37,583 bases of DNA from CAZMGD01 sp964565705. Lineage in GTDB: Bacteria > Actinomycetota > Acidimicrobiia > Acidimicrobiales > Ilumatobacteraceae. The position numbers were made by a program, and so were the translations under genes. The notes under the pieces are model-generated. The model saw nothing but the letters and a program-made list of their open reading frames with translations, had not been told where the DNA came from and did no database searches. Below are positions 15,503-23,524 of the stretch, in pieces; the first letter of the stretch is position 1; every line of letters starts with the position of its first letter. The stretch covers positions 1-37,583 of the forward strand of contig CAZMGD010000032.1 in assembly GCA_964565705.1 (NCBI GenBank), given 5' to 3'.

Positions 15503-16933
15503 ATGTCCGCGGCGCACCCCATCGGCCAAGCTCTGCAGGTGCCCGCCGCGCGTCAGCGACCCCGCAGAGGTCTTCGCCTCCGCATCCGAGTCGCGCTCTT
15601 CTTCACGCTCGGCGGGCTCGTCGTGTCGATCCTGCTCGCGTTCGTCACCTACACCGCCGCCCGCTCGTACCTCCTCGACCAGCGCAACGAGGTGGCCCAG
15701 AGCCAGGCCTTCGGCAACGCCCGCACCGTGCGCGAATCGCTCCGAGCCGCCGTCGACTCACCCCGCTCGATCATCGAGAGCGTCCGCACCGAGGGCAATG
15801 GCTTCGCCCTCCTCTCCTACAACGGCAACTTCTACCCGAGCGCCGGGATCCGCTACACCCGCGAGTCGCTGCCGGCCGAGCTCCTCGAACGCACGAGTCA
15901 GGGCGAGGTCGGCTACCAGCGCCTCACCGCCGGGGGCGACCCGTTCGTCGCCGTCGGCGTACCGATCGGTGGGCTCGACGCCTCCTACTTCGAGGCCTTC
16001 CCCCTCGACAGCGTCCAGAAGGCGCTCAACCTCATCGCCATCTCCTTCATCATCGGGATCATCGCCACCACCCTGTTCGCGGCGGCGCTCGGCTACTGGA
16101 TGAGTGGGCGCCTGATGCGACCGCTCCGCCACGTCGCCGACGCGGCCGGCGAGATCGCGTCCGGCGGTCTCGACACCCGCCTCGCCCCCGAGGCCGACCC
16201 CGACCTCGACCGCCTCGCCAGCTCCTTCAACGAGATGGCCGACGCGGTCCAGGCACGCATCGAACGCGAAGCGCGGTTCTCCTCCGACGTCAGCCACGAG
16301 CTGCGCTCCCCGATCACCGCCCTGTCGGCGGCCGTCGAGGTGCTCGACGCACGCCGCGCCGACCTGCCCGAGCGCAGCCAGCAGGCGCTCGACGTCGTCG
16401 TCAACCAGGTGCACCGCTTCGACCAGCTCGTGCTCGATCTGCTCGAGCTGTCCCGCCTCGACGTCGGCGTGGTCGACGTGCACCGCGACGAGATCCGCCT
16501 CGGAGAGGTCCTACCCCGCATCGCCGCCCGCCACGGCTATCCGGACATGACGATCGACATCGACACCGCCGCCAACGACGCGATCAGCATCGACAAGCTG
16601 CGCCTCGAACGCATCATCGGGAACCTGCTCGAGAACGCCCGGGTCCACGCCGGCGGGGCCTCTCGCATCAGCGTCGAACCCGGCACCGGGCACACCGTCC
16701 TGCTCGCCGTGGAGGACGGCGGCCCAGGCGTCGCCGCCAGCGAGAAGGGTCGGATCTTCGAGCGCTTCACCCGCGGCACGGCCAGCCGCCACCGGGTCGC
16801 GGGCACCGGTCTCGGGCTCGCCCTCGTCGTCGAGCACGCCCGCTCGTACGGCGGCGATGCCTGGGTGGAGGATCGCCCCGGCGGCGGCGCTCGCTTCGTC
16901 GTCCGCTTCCCGAACAGCGCAGGTGTGCGGTGA
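15503..16933 (+). CDS. Sensor histidine kinase (MtrB-like)
   Basis: Membrane kinase of 476 residues from ATG 15503; the start is uncertain because no ribosome binding site is visible. It has TM1 at about 29-51, an extracytoplasmic domain at about 52-174, TM2 at about 175-198, and a HAMP linker at about 199-252. The HisKA box SHELRSPITAL carries phospho-acceptor His265. The ATPase domain shows the N box IGNLLENARVH, G1 VEDGGPGV, an F box IFERFTRG and G2 GTGLGLALV. The layout and HisKA region resemble MtrB. Its stop overlaps the GTG of the GerMN lipoprotein gene by 4 bases, as in an mtrB-lpqB arrangement. Confidence 0.9.
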   Translation: MSAAHPIGQALQVPAARQRPRRGLRLRIRVALFFTLGGLVVSILLAFVTYTAARSYLLDQRNEVAQSQAFGNARTVRESLRAAVDSPRSIIESVRTEGNGFALLSYNGNFYPSAGIRYTRESLPAELLERTSQGEVGYQRLTAGGDPFVAVGVPIGGLDASYFEAFPLDSVQKALNLIAISFIIGIIATTLFAAALGYWMSGRLMRPLRHVADAAGEIASGGLDTRLAPEADPDLDRLASSFNEMADAVQARIEREARFSSDVSHELRSPITALSAAVEVLDARRADLPERSQQALDVVVNQVHRFDQLVLDLLELSRLDVGVVDVHRDEIRLGEVLPRIAARHGYPDMTIDIDTAANDAISIDKLRLERIIGNLLENARVHAGGASRISVEPGTGHTVLLAVEDGGPGVAASEKGRIFERFTRGTASRHRVAGTGLGLALVVEHARSYGGDAWVEDRPGGGARFVVRFPNSAGVR

Positions 16934-17613
16934 GAAGGATCACCGCCCTGCTCGGTGCCGTCATCGCACTGACGATCGCCGCCGCGTCCTGCGGTGTGCC
17001 CGGCAGCGGCGACTTCCAGCGGATCAACCCCGACAACGTGCCGGCCGTCCTCAACGAGACCACGTCGACCACCGCGCCCAGCACCACCCGACCGGCGTTC
17101 ACCGCTCCGCCACCGACCGCCACCGCCCCCACCACGTCCACGTCGACGACCCTGGCCCCGACCAGCAGCACCACCGCCGTCTACGACGTGCAGCTGTACT
17201 TCGTCGCCGGGCCAGGCCAGCTCACCGCGATCACCCGCCAGCTCGCCAGCCCGGCCCCCGGCCAGGTCCTCTCCGCCCTCGTCGACGGCGTGCCCGACGG
17301 CACCGAGTACGAGGGCCTCAGCACGACGCTGCCACCGCCCGGGCTGGAGTGGAACGTCAGCGTGACCGGCGGCCGGGCCACGGTCGAGGTCCCGCCCGAG
17401 TTCCTGACCGAGACCCCCGCCCGCGACCAGCCGCTGGCGATCGCTCAGATCGTGCTCAGCCTCACCAGCCGCCCCGGCATCGGCCAGGTGACCTTCGTCT
17501 CCGACGAGCAACCGATCGCCGTCATCAAGGGTGACGGCCAGCAGACGACCGTCGGAGCCGACGTCGTCTGCGAGGACTACAGCGACCTGGCCGCCAACGC
17601 TGCCTGCGGGTGA
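16930..17613 (+). CDS. GerMN-domain lipoprotein, short LpqB-like
   Basis: A 227-residue protein from GTG 16930, coupled to the kinase gene by a GTGA overlap. A signal sequence ends in LTIAAASC with Cys21 as the likely lipidation site; the lipobox is weak, with Ala at -3. A Thr/Ser/Pro-rich linker (about 45-80) leads to a GerMN-like domain (about 85-210): VQLYFVAGPGQLTAITRQL, VLSALVDGVPDGTEYEG and IAQIVLSLTSRPGIGQVTF. LpqB of mycobacteria sits beside MtrB and also has a GerMN domain plus a beta-propeller. The propeller is absent here. It probably modulates the sensor kinase at the outer membrane face, by analogy. Confidence 0.8.
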   Translation: MRRITALLGAVIALTIAAASCGVPGSGDFQRINPDNVPAVLNETTSTTAPSTTRPAFTAPPPTATAPTTSTSTTLAPTSSTTAVYDVQLYFVAGPGQLTAITRQLASPAPGQVLSALVDGVPDGTEYEGLSTTLPPPGLEWNVSVTGGRATVEVPPEFLTETPARDQPLAIAQIVLSLTSRPGIGQVTFVSDEQPIAVIKGDGQQTTVGADVVCEDYSDLAANAACG

Positions 17614-17676
17614 GGCTCGCAGCCAGGCCGCCAGGCTCGGCCTCGCGCTGCGCATGCCGTCGACGAGGGCGTCCGA

Positions 17677-17743
17677 CGCCGGGTGTCAGAAGTTCGGTGC
17701 TCACCGGTGCAGGTCGGCGTCGGATCCGTTCTGACACCCGGCG
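17677..17743. repeat. Long inverted repeat with TGTCAGAA core, copy 1
   Basis: CGCCGGGTGTCAGAA (17677-17691) and TTCTGACACCCGGCG (17729-17743) are perfect 15-bp inverted arms around 37 bases. The element lies at the convergent ends of the GerMN lipoprotein gene and the broken cupredoxin gene. Copies with the same core occur at 28769-28826 and, more diverged, at 23461-23510. It probably acts as a two-way terminator, but the shared core suggests a dispersed repeat family. Confidence 0.75.
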
Positions 17744-17775
17744 CGGCGTGGTGCGCTCGTCGGGCCTCGCTCCGC

Positions 17776-18236
17776 TCAGGCGACGTTGACCTCGGCGTAC
17801 ATGCCATGCACGACGTGGGGTGGGGTGGGGCGCCGTTCGACTGCGCCGCAGCCTCCAGGCATGCCTGCGGGTCGGCGCCGGTCGGGATCATGCACACGGC
17901 GAGATACCGCCCCGGCTCGCTCAGCGTGCCGTCGCCGACGGCGACGATCTGCTCGCCGCGAGCGGGTGGGACCAGGATCACCAGCGTCGGCGGGCCCGCC
18001 GACAGCGCGGCCTCGAGCCCCTCACCGTGCACGATCTCGTCGACCGATCGGGTCTCGTTGTCGGGTAACGCCACCACGACGAGCTCGTGGAGCTCGGTGA
18101 CCGACGTGTTCTCCACCTCGACGCGCGTTCCCGGCGCAGCGACCTCCGGCACACCGCCGAACCTGGCCGTCGACAGCATCGAGCGGGTCGCGTTCAGCGA
18201 CGCCGACCAGCAGGCGCTCACCGTCGTCGCCGCCAC
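17776..18236 (-). pseudogene. Cupredoxin (blue-copper) protein gene broken by a 5-bp repeat unit
   Basis: The minus strand encodes GVPEVAAPGTRVEVENTS, TELHELVVVALPDNETRS and SEPGRYLAVCMIPTGADP, a plastocyanin-like fold with a His and a Cys copper ligand. The frame then leaves the family pattern at three tandem TGGGG units (17816-17830, plus strand). Removing one unit restores PPHVVHGMYAEVNVA and a stop at 17776, which supplies the missing His and Met ligands. The N-terminus lacks a convincing signal peptide; GTG 18236 is only the first available start. It may be a pseudogene, a slippage-controlled gene or an assembly error. Extent and start are uncertain. Confidence 0.6.
17816..17830. repeat. 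Pentanucleotide tandem repeat, three TGGGG units
   Basis: Three perfect TGGGG units (CCCCA on the coding strand) lie inside the cupredoxin reading frame. Two units would keep the family-like C-terminus in frame; three shift it. The unit length is not a multiple of three, so loss or gain of a unit switches the frame. Confidence 0.8.
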
Positions 18237-18292
18237 CGGCGCCGGTCGCTCCGGCCCCAGCCACGCCGCGGATCGGTGCAGCGGTCGCGACG

Positions 18293-18607
18293 GTGCGCTT
18301 CCTCGCCGTCGACAGCAGCTGCTTCCTGGACAACGACTACCTGGTCAAGGGCGTGGCCGGCCGGATCCTGTGGTCGCTGCTCCGCCAGCACGGCGCTGAC
18401 GGGCGCGTCGACTTCACGAACCGCGAGCTGCGGCTCGACCGGTCGCTCGACATGCCCGGCTTCAAGGACAACCTCGAGAGCCGGCTGATCCTGCTCAAGC
18501 GCCGGCTCGACGAGCGCGACGCGCCCGTGCGGATCGAGCGCACTGGGCGCGGCCGGTTCCGCCTCCGCACCGAGACGACGTTCCGGCTCGTCGCCGAGAC
18601 GGAGTGA
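18293..18607 (+). CDS. Small winged-helix-like protein, function unknown
   Basis: A 104-residue protein from GTG 18293. It reads DSSCFLDNDYLVKGVAGRIL, then DFTNRELRLDRSLDMPGF, then DNLESRLILLKRRLDERDAP and RIERTGRGRFRL. That pattern of helices followed by a basic, glycine-containing hairpin looks like a winged helix, and I recall similar segments as C-terminal domains of larger bacterial regulators. No receiver or sensor domain is attached here. It is divergent from the cupredoxin gene by 56 bases and convergent with era. There is no clear ribosome binding site. A DNA-binding role is inference. Confidence 0.65.
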   Translation: MRFLAVDSSCFLDNDYLVKGVAGRILWSLLRQHGADGRVDFTNRELRLDRSLDMPGFKDNLESRLILLKRRLDERDAPVRIERTGRGRFRLRTETTFRLVAETE

Positions 18608-18613
18608 GCAGCG

Positions 18614-19453
18614 TCAGTAGCCGAGGCGCTGGACGCGGTCGGGACGGCGCTGCCAGTCCTTGTCGACCTTGACGAACAGCTCCAGGAACACGCCCTCGGG
18701 CAGCTGCGCCCGCACCGCCGTGCCCGCCTCGCGCAGTACGGTGCCGCCCTTGCCGATGACCATGCCCTTCTGGCTCTCCCGCTCGACGATGATCTCGCAG
18801 CGGATCCGCGGCCACTCCCACTCCGTCACCCGCGTGGCGATCGAGTACGGCAGCTCGTCGCGGGTGGCCGCCAAGAGCTGCTCGCGCACCAGCTCGGCCA
18901 CCCACTCCTCCTCGGGCAGGTCGCTGACGACATCGTCGGGGTACAGCAGCGGGCCCTCCGGCATCCGGGCGCTGAGGTGCTCGACCAGCGGCCCGATGCC
19001 CGTGCCGGTCCTGGCCGACACCGGGAAGTAGGCCTCGGCGTCCAGCGCGGACGCCGCGCCGAGCTGGGCGATCACCTGGTCGCGCGACGCGACGTCGACC
19101 TTGTTGACGATCACGACCGCGGTCCGCACGTCGAGGTGTTGGGCCACCCACTGGTCGCCCGTGCCGAACGGCTTCGTCGCATCGAGCACGAGGCAGGCGA
19201 CGTCGACGCCGGAGAGGCCGTCGAGCGCCGTCGCGTTCACCGACTCGCCGAGCGCGGTGACCGGTTTGTGGAGCCCCGGCGTGTCGACGAAGACCAGCTG
19301 CGCGTCGGGGCGGGTGAGCACGCCACGGATCTGGGTGCGCGTCGTCTGCGGCTTGTCGCTGACGATCGACACCTTGCGCCCGCAGAGGGCGTTGACGAGC
19401 GTCGACTTGCCCACGTTGGGGCGGCCGGCGAGGGTGACGAATCCGGAGCGCAT
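18614..19453 (-). CDS. era: GTPase Era
   Basis: Essential GTPase that binds the 3' end of 16S rRNA and helps mature the 30S subunit. It is 279 residues. The GTPase motifs are G1 GRPNVGKST (10-18), G2 TTRT (37-40), G3 DTPG (57-60), G4 NKVD (117-120) and G5 SAR (146-148). The C-terminal KH domain has VIGKGG (232-237) and ends in RVQRLGY. The ATG at 19453 matches the usual MRSGFV-type start; longer forms from upstream codons lack family-like sequence. It lies 26 bases after an acyl-CoA synthetase gene on the same strand. Confidence 0.95.
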   Translation of the reverse strand: MRSGFVTLAGRPNVGKSTLVNALCGRKVSIVSDKPQTTRTQIRGVLTRPDAQLVFVDTPGLHKPVTALGESVNATALDGLSGVDVACLVLDATKPFGTGDQWVAQHLDVRTAVVIVNKVDVASRDQVIAQLGAASALDAEAYFPVSARTGTGIGPLVEHLSARMPEGPLLYPDDVVSDLPEEEWVAELVREQLLAATRDELPYSIATRVTEWEWPRIRCEIIVERESQKGMVIGKGGTVLREAGTAVRAQLPEGVFLELFVKVDKDWQRRPDRVQRLGY

Positions 19454-19479
19454 GGAGCGATCCACGCTACTGGTGCCGG

Positions 19480-21042
19480 TCAGACCTTCGACGGGCGTCC
19501 GGCCCAGAACGGCGCCCGCAGCTCGCGCTTGAGCACCTTGCCCGATCCGGTCTTCGGCAGTTCGTCGATCCACGTGACCGAGCGCGGCACCTTGTAGTGA
19601 GCCAGGTGGGCCCGGGCGTGGGCGAGCACTGCGGCTTCGTCGAGGCCGCTGCCGGGCCGGGCGACGACGACCGCGTGCACGCTCTCACCCCACTCCTCGC
19701 TCGGCACGCCGAACACCGCTGCCTCGTACACGTCGGGATGGGCGTCGATCACCGACTCGACCTCCGCCGGGTAGATGTTCATGCCGCCGCTGATGATCAT
19801 GTCCTTCTTGCGATCGCAGATGTAGACGTAGCCCTCGCCGTCGACGTAGGCGATGTCGCCGACGGTCTGGAAGCCATCGCGATGATCCTCCAGGTAGCGG
19901 TCGTGCTGCTTGTAGTAGTCGCTGAACAGGCTGGCGCCGCGCACGAACAGCTCGCCGGTGTGGTCGGGTCCGGTGCCGGTCACGACGGAGTCGTCGTCGG
20001 CGTACAGGCGCAGCTCCAGCCCGGGTACCGGCTTGCCGCACGCACCCGGCTTGCGCAGCTGGTCGGCGGGTTCGAGGATGCAGTTGATGCCGAGCTCGGT
20101 GCTGCCGTAGACCTCGAACAGCGAGTCATCCGGGAAGCGGGCGAGATACTGCTGCTTGAGCGTGAAGCTCCACGGTGCGGCGTTGGCGATCAGCCGCCGC
20201 ATCGACGACACGTCGAACGCGGTCGTGCCCGGTTCGGGCAGGTTGCAGATCATGCGCACCGGGGTGGGCGCGCTGAACGTCGTCGTGACCCGGTAGGTCT
20301 CCACCAGGCGCAGCCAGTCGAGCGGATCGAACTTGCGCTGGATCACGACCGTGTTGCCGAGCGCGAACGCGATGCTCATGAACGCCGACGGGCCCGAGTG
20401 GTACAACGGCCCGGTGGTCAGGTACACGTCGTCTGGCGTGTAACCGATGATCCCGATGATCGTGCCGATGTACGCCGGGTCGAGCGCTCCTGGACGCAGC
20501 GCACCCTTGGGCTTGCCGGTCGTTCCCGACGTGTAGATCATCGTCGCGCCCGCTTCGGTGTCCGTCGTCGGCGTGCTCGGCTGCTCCGCGGCCAACGCGT
20601 CCACGTCGAGGAACCCCTCGGTACCGTCGCCCGATGGCACGGCCCCGCCGTACACCAGCACGGTTCGCACCTTCGGGATCTCCTGGCGGATGCGGGCGAC
20701 CATCGGCGCCTGCTCGGCGTCGACGTACACGACGGCGGCATCGCAATGGTCGATGACGTACGCGGCCTCCTCGTCGCTGAACCGATAGTTGACCGGGACC
20801 GCTGTCGCGCCGAGCTTCCGTGCGGCGTGGACGAGCAGCGCCACGCCGATCGAGTTCGGCCCGCACCAGGCCAGTGACGCGCCGGCACCGACACCGAAGC
20901 CGGCGAGCGCGTGCGCCAGGCGGTTGGCCGCCGACTCGGTAGTGGCGTAGTCGAGCACCTGTGGTGCGCTGCCCGGCCGATCCTCGATCAGCGCCGGCTT
21001 GGTCGGCTGCGTGGTCGCGTACAGGCTGAGAACGTCCCCCAT
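19480..21042 (-). CDS. Acyl-CoA synthetase (AMP-dependent, FadD-type)
   Basis: ANL-superfamily ligase of 520 residues from ATG 21042 (an ATG at 21060 would add six residues). Motifs are YTSGTTGKPKG (170-180), FEVYGSTELG, the hinge region TVGDIAYVDGEGYVYICDRKKD, ISGGMNIYPAEVE, and the catalytic C-terminal lysine in PKTGSGKVLKREL. These adenylate a carboxylic acid and transfer it to CoA. The specific acid cannot be read from sequence. It is upstream of era on the same strand and divergent from a small membrane protein gene by about 39 bases. Confidence 0.88.
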   Translation of the reverse strand: MGDVLSLYATTQPTKPALIEDRPGSAPQVLDYATTESAANRLAHALAGFGVGAGASLAWCGPNSIGVALLVHAARKLGATAVPVNYRFSDEEAAYVIDHCDAAVVYVDAEQAPMVARIRQEIPKVRTVLVYGGAVPSGDGTEGFLDVDALAAEQPSTPTTDTEAGATMIYTSGTTGKPKGALRPGALDPAYIGTIIGIIGYTPDDVYLTTGPLYHSGPSAFMSIAFALGNTVVIQRKFDPLDWLRLVETYRVTTTFSAPTPVRMICNLPEPGTTAFDVSSMRRLIANAAPWSFTLKQQYLARFPDDSLFEVYGSTELGINCILEPADQLRKPGACGKPVPGLELRLYADDDSVVTGTGPDHTGELFVRGASLFSDYYKQHDRYLEDHRDGFQTVGDIAYVDGEGYVYICDRKKDMIISGGMNIYPAEVESVIDAHPDVYEAAVFGVPSEEWGESVHAVVVARPGSGLDEAAVLAHARAHLAHYKVPRSVTWIDELPKTGSGKVLKRELRAPFWAGRPSKV

Positions 21043-21081
21043 GCGCAGGGTGTACCACATCGGGCCGAGTGTGCGAGCCTG

Positions 21082-21522
21082 GTGACCGTGCCCGGAGCGT
21101 CGTCATCCATCGACTTCAAGAAGTGGTTCGACCGCTTCCAGCCCCAGACCCTGCAGATCGCGACGTGGCTGCTGTACATCAGCGGTGTGTTCATGCTGAT
21201 CGATCTCGGCAACAGAGGCTCGTGGGTGTGGGTGGCGAAGGAGCGCTACAGCATCGGGCTGCTCGTCATCATCGTGCTCGTCGTCTGCCACGCCCTCGGC
21301 GGGTTGCTGATGGCCAACGACCGCAAGCTCGGCTACTGGCTGGCGCTGGTCGCCGCGTTCTCCCCGTTCGCGCTTCGACTCTGGGTGCTGCGAGGCACGA
21401 ACGCGTCGGCGATGGACCGCCTCACCGGGGGGTCGGCGATCGCGTTCATCTTCGACGTCGCCCTCGTCGTGCTGCTGCTGCACCCGACCAGCCGGGAGCA
21501 CCAGAGGCTCTGGTACAAGTGA
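21082..21522 (+). CDS. Small four-helix integral membrane protein
   Basis: A 146-residue hypothetical protein. GTG 21082 and GTG 21088 are both possible starts. It has four predicted membrane helices at about 25-42, 57-77, 83-101 and 116-134, separated by short charged loops. The C-terminus is charged. No enzymatic motif is visible. Its stop overlaps the GTG of menG by 4 bases (GTGA), so it is the first gene of a menG-menF operon. A link to membrane quinone metabolism is only suggested by this position. Confidence 0.75.
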   Translation: MTVPGASSSIDFKKWFDRFQPQTLQIATWLLYISGVFMLIDLGNRGSWVWVAKERYSIGLLVIIVLVVCHALGGLLMANDRKLGYWLALVAAFSPFALRLWVLRGTNASAMDRLTGGSAIAFIFDVALVVLLLHPTSREHQRLWYK

Positions 21523-22253
21523 CCTCGATCCGCAAGCCGCGCTACGGCGCGGGAGCCGCCACCTGGGACCGTGAGACCCTGCCCGAGGGCGAGGAGAAGG
21601 CCGCGGCCGTGCGCGAGATGTTCGACACGATCGCCCCCCGCTACGACCTCATCAACCGGGTGATGACGTTCCGCCTCGACGTGCGCTGGCGCAAGCGGGC
21701 GATCCGCGACCTCGAGTTGCCCGGCGGAAGCCTCGTCCTCGACCTGGCGAGCGGTACCGGGGACATGTGCATCGACCTGACCGGCGCCGGCCACCGTCCC
21801 GTCTCGGTCGACTTCTCCTACGGGATGCTCGCCGCCGACCGAAGCGGCGCGCCGCGGGTGCAGGCCGACGTGACCCGGCTGCCCGTGCGCGACGCCTCGG
21901 TGGACGGGGCGACGTGCGGGTTCGCGCTGCGCAACCTCGTCGACCTCGACGCGTTCTTCACAGAGCTGGCACGGGTGCTGCGCCGGGGCGGACGCATCGC
22001 CCTGCTCGATGTCGACACCCCACACAACGGGGTCATGCGCTGGGGTCATGGCATCTACTTCGGCAAGGTGGTGCCGCGCATCGGCGGAGCGCTCAGCGAC
22101 AAGGCCGCGTACAGCTACCTCCCGCGCAGCGTCGCCTACCTGCCGCCGGCCGAGCAGATGGTGGCCTCGCTGGAGCGCAGCGGGTTCGCCGAGGTGTCGC
22201 ACGTGCAGCTGTCGGGCGGCATCACGCAGCTCCTGACGGCCACCCGTGGCTGA
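21519..22253 (+). CDS. menG: Demethylmenaquinone methyltransferase
   Basis: SAM-dependent methyltransferase of the UbiE/MenG family, 244 residues, catalysing the last step of menaquinone synthesis. Family motifs are MFDTIAPRYDLINRVMTF near the N-terminus, the SAM-binding LVLDLASGTGDM, FGFALRNL-type sequence CGFALRNLVD, and the end SGFAEV...SGGITQLLTATR. The conserved VPxxG-type stretch reads VVPRIGGALSDKAAYSYLP. The GTG start at 21519 is coupled to the upstream gene. The 3' end overlaps menF by 8 bases. Confidence 0.93.
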   Translation: MTSIRKPRYGAGAATWDRETLPEGEEKAAAVREMFDTIAPRYDLINRVMTFRLDVRWRKRAIRDLELPGGSLVLDLASGTGDMCIDLTGAGHRPVSVDFSYGMLAADRSGAPRVQADVTRLPVRDASVDGATCGFALRNLVDLDAFFTELARVLRRGGRIALLDVDTPHNGVMRWGHGIYFGKVVPRIGGALSDKAAYSYLPRSVAYLPPAEQMVASLERSGFAEVSHVQLSGGITQLLTATRG

Positions 22254-23448
22254 CCTCCGGGCGGTCACGACGCCGCTCGTCGGCGACGTCGACCTCAACG
22301 ACGTGGCCGGCGACGACGGCTACCTGTTCGTCCGCGACGGCGTCGGCGTGGCCGGGCGAGGCGTTGCGGCTCGTGTCGGCGGCGACGCCGTGGCGGTGCT
22401 GGCCGGGATCGACCACGACGACCGGGCCGGTCTCGCCGGCTGCGGTCCGGTGGCGATCGGCACCGTTCCCTACCGTCCGGGCGCCGAACCGGCGCTCGTG
22501 ATCCCCTCGGTGATCGTCGGCCGGGACGCCGACGGCCATCGCTGGCGCACCGACGTGTTCCCCGCCGACGGATCGCCGGCGTCCGAGGAGGTGCCGCGCA
22601 CCCCGCCTCCACCACCGGCCGCCGGTTCCTTCGCGGTCGCGCCGATCACGCCGGTGGAGACCTACCTGGCGGCGGTCACCGCGGCCCGCGATGCCGTGCG
22701 TGACGGCCGGCTGGTCAAGGCCGTCATCGCCCGCGAGGTCGGGATCACGAGCGACGTGCCGATCTCGGTGCGCGGCATCCTCGCCCGCCTCCGTGCCGGG
22801 TTCGGATCGAGCTACCGCTACAGCGTGGACGGGCTCGTCGGCGCCTCCCCTGAGCTGCTGGTCGAGGTTCGGGGCGACATGGTGCGCAGCCACCCACTCG
22901 CGGGCACCGCTCCCCGCACCGGCGACCCGACTGCCGACGCCCGCATCGCCGCCGGCCTGATCGGCAGCATGAAGGACCAGGTGGAGCACCGGGTCGTGAT
23001 CGACGTCGTCCACGACACGCTGCTGCCCTACAGCAGCTACCTGGACTGGGAGCCCGAGCCGACGATCGTCGCCGTCGCCAACGTGCAGCACCTCGGCACC
23101 GCGATCGAAGGACGACTCTCCCAACCGGCGCCCGACGTGCTGGAGCTGGCCCGCCTCCTCTCCCCCACCCCGGCGCTGGGAGGCCACCCGCGGGCAGGCG
23201 CGCTGGCGCTGATCGACGAGGTCGAGGGCTTCGACCGCGGCCGCTACGGGGGCACGGTCGGATGGGTCGACGCGTCCGGATCCGGGTGCTGGGCGGTCAC
23301 GATCCGCTGCGCCGAGCTGAGCGCCGACCGCCGTCACGCCCGCCTCGTCGCCGGCGGTGGAATCGTCGCCGACAGCGAACCCGAGGCCGAGCTCGCCGAG
23401 ACCCAGGCCAAGCTCCAAGCCATGCTCGGCGCCATCGTCCGCCCGTAG
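22246..23448 (+). CDS. menF: Isochorismate synthase
   Basis: Converts chorismate to isochorismate, the first committed step of menaquinone synthesis. It is 400 residues, starting at GTG 22246 inside the end of menG. The C-terminal chorismate-binding domain shows LVKAVIAREV (catalytic lysine region), SHPLAGTAPRTGDP, PTPALGGHPR, GTVGWVDASGSG and VAGGGIVADSEPEAELAET. The N-terminal third is less conserved, with a proline-rich break. The men gene context argues for MenF rather than a salicylate- or siderophore-related homologue. Confidence 0.9.
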   Translation: MADLRAVTTPLVGDVDLNDVAGDDGYLFVRDGVGVAGRGVAARVGGDAVAVLAGIDHDDRAGLAGCGPVAIGTVPYRPGAEPALVIPSVIVGRDADGHRWRTDVFPADGSPASEEVPRTPPPPPAAGSFAVAPITPVETYLAAVTAARDAVRDGRLVKAVIAREVGITSDVPISVRGILARLRAGFGSSYRYSVDGLVGASPELLVEVRGDMVRSHPLAGTAPRTGDPTADARIAAGLIGSMKDQVEHRVVIDVVHDTLLPYSSYLDWEPEPTIVAVANVQHLGTAIEGRLSQPAPDVLELARLLSPTPALGGHPRAGALALIDEVEGFDRGRYGGTVGWVDASGSGCWAVTIRCAELSADRRHARLVAGGGIVADSEPEAELAETQAKLQAMLGAIVRP

Positions 23449-23460
23449 CCCGAACAACGG

Positions 23461-23510
23461 GTTCCTGCAGTCGGATCGGTCCCGGGCGGGACCGTTCTGA
23501 CCGCAGGAAC
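23461..23510. repeat. Imperfect long inverted repeat at convergent menF/menD ends, diverged copy
   Basis: GTTCCTGC (23461-23468) pairs with GCAGGAAC (23503-23510). Inside, CGGTCCC pairs with GGGACCG. The right arm, read on the minus strand, contains GGTCAGAACGGTCCCG, which shares the TCAGAACGG core with the other two inverted repeats. It fills most of the 76-base convergent gap and probably works as a two-way terminator. Confidence 0.6.
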
Positions 23511-23524
23511 GTGGAGCGGGAGGG

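Noticed and set aside
11561..17613. Very long open frames, for example about 1044 codons across 14479-17613 and about 972 codons across 11561-14479 on the plus strand
   Set aside because: They are Arg/Pro/Ala-rich readings of the wrong frame over dinG, the kinase and other genes. Long stop-free shadows are expected at this GC content and show no domain pattern. Only the last 227 codons of the first are the real GerMN lipoprotein.
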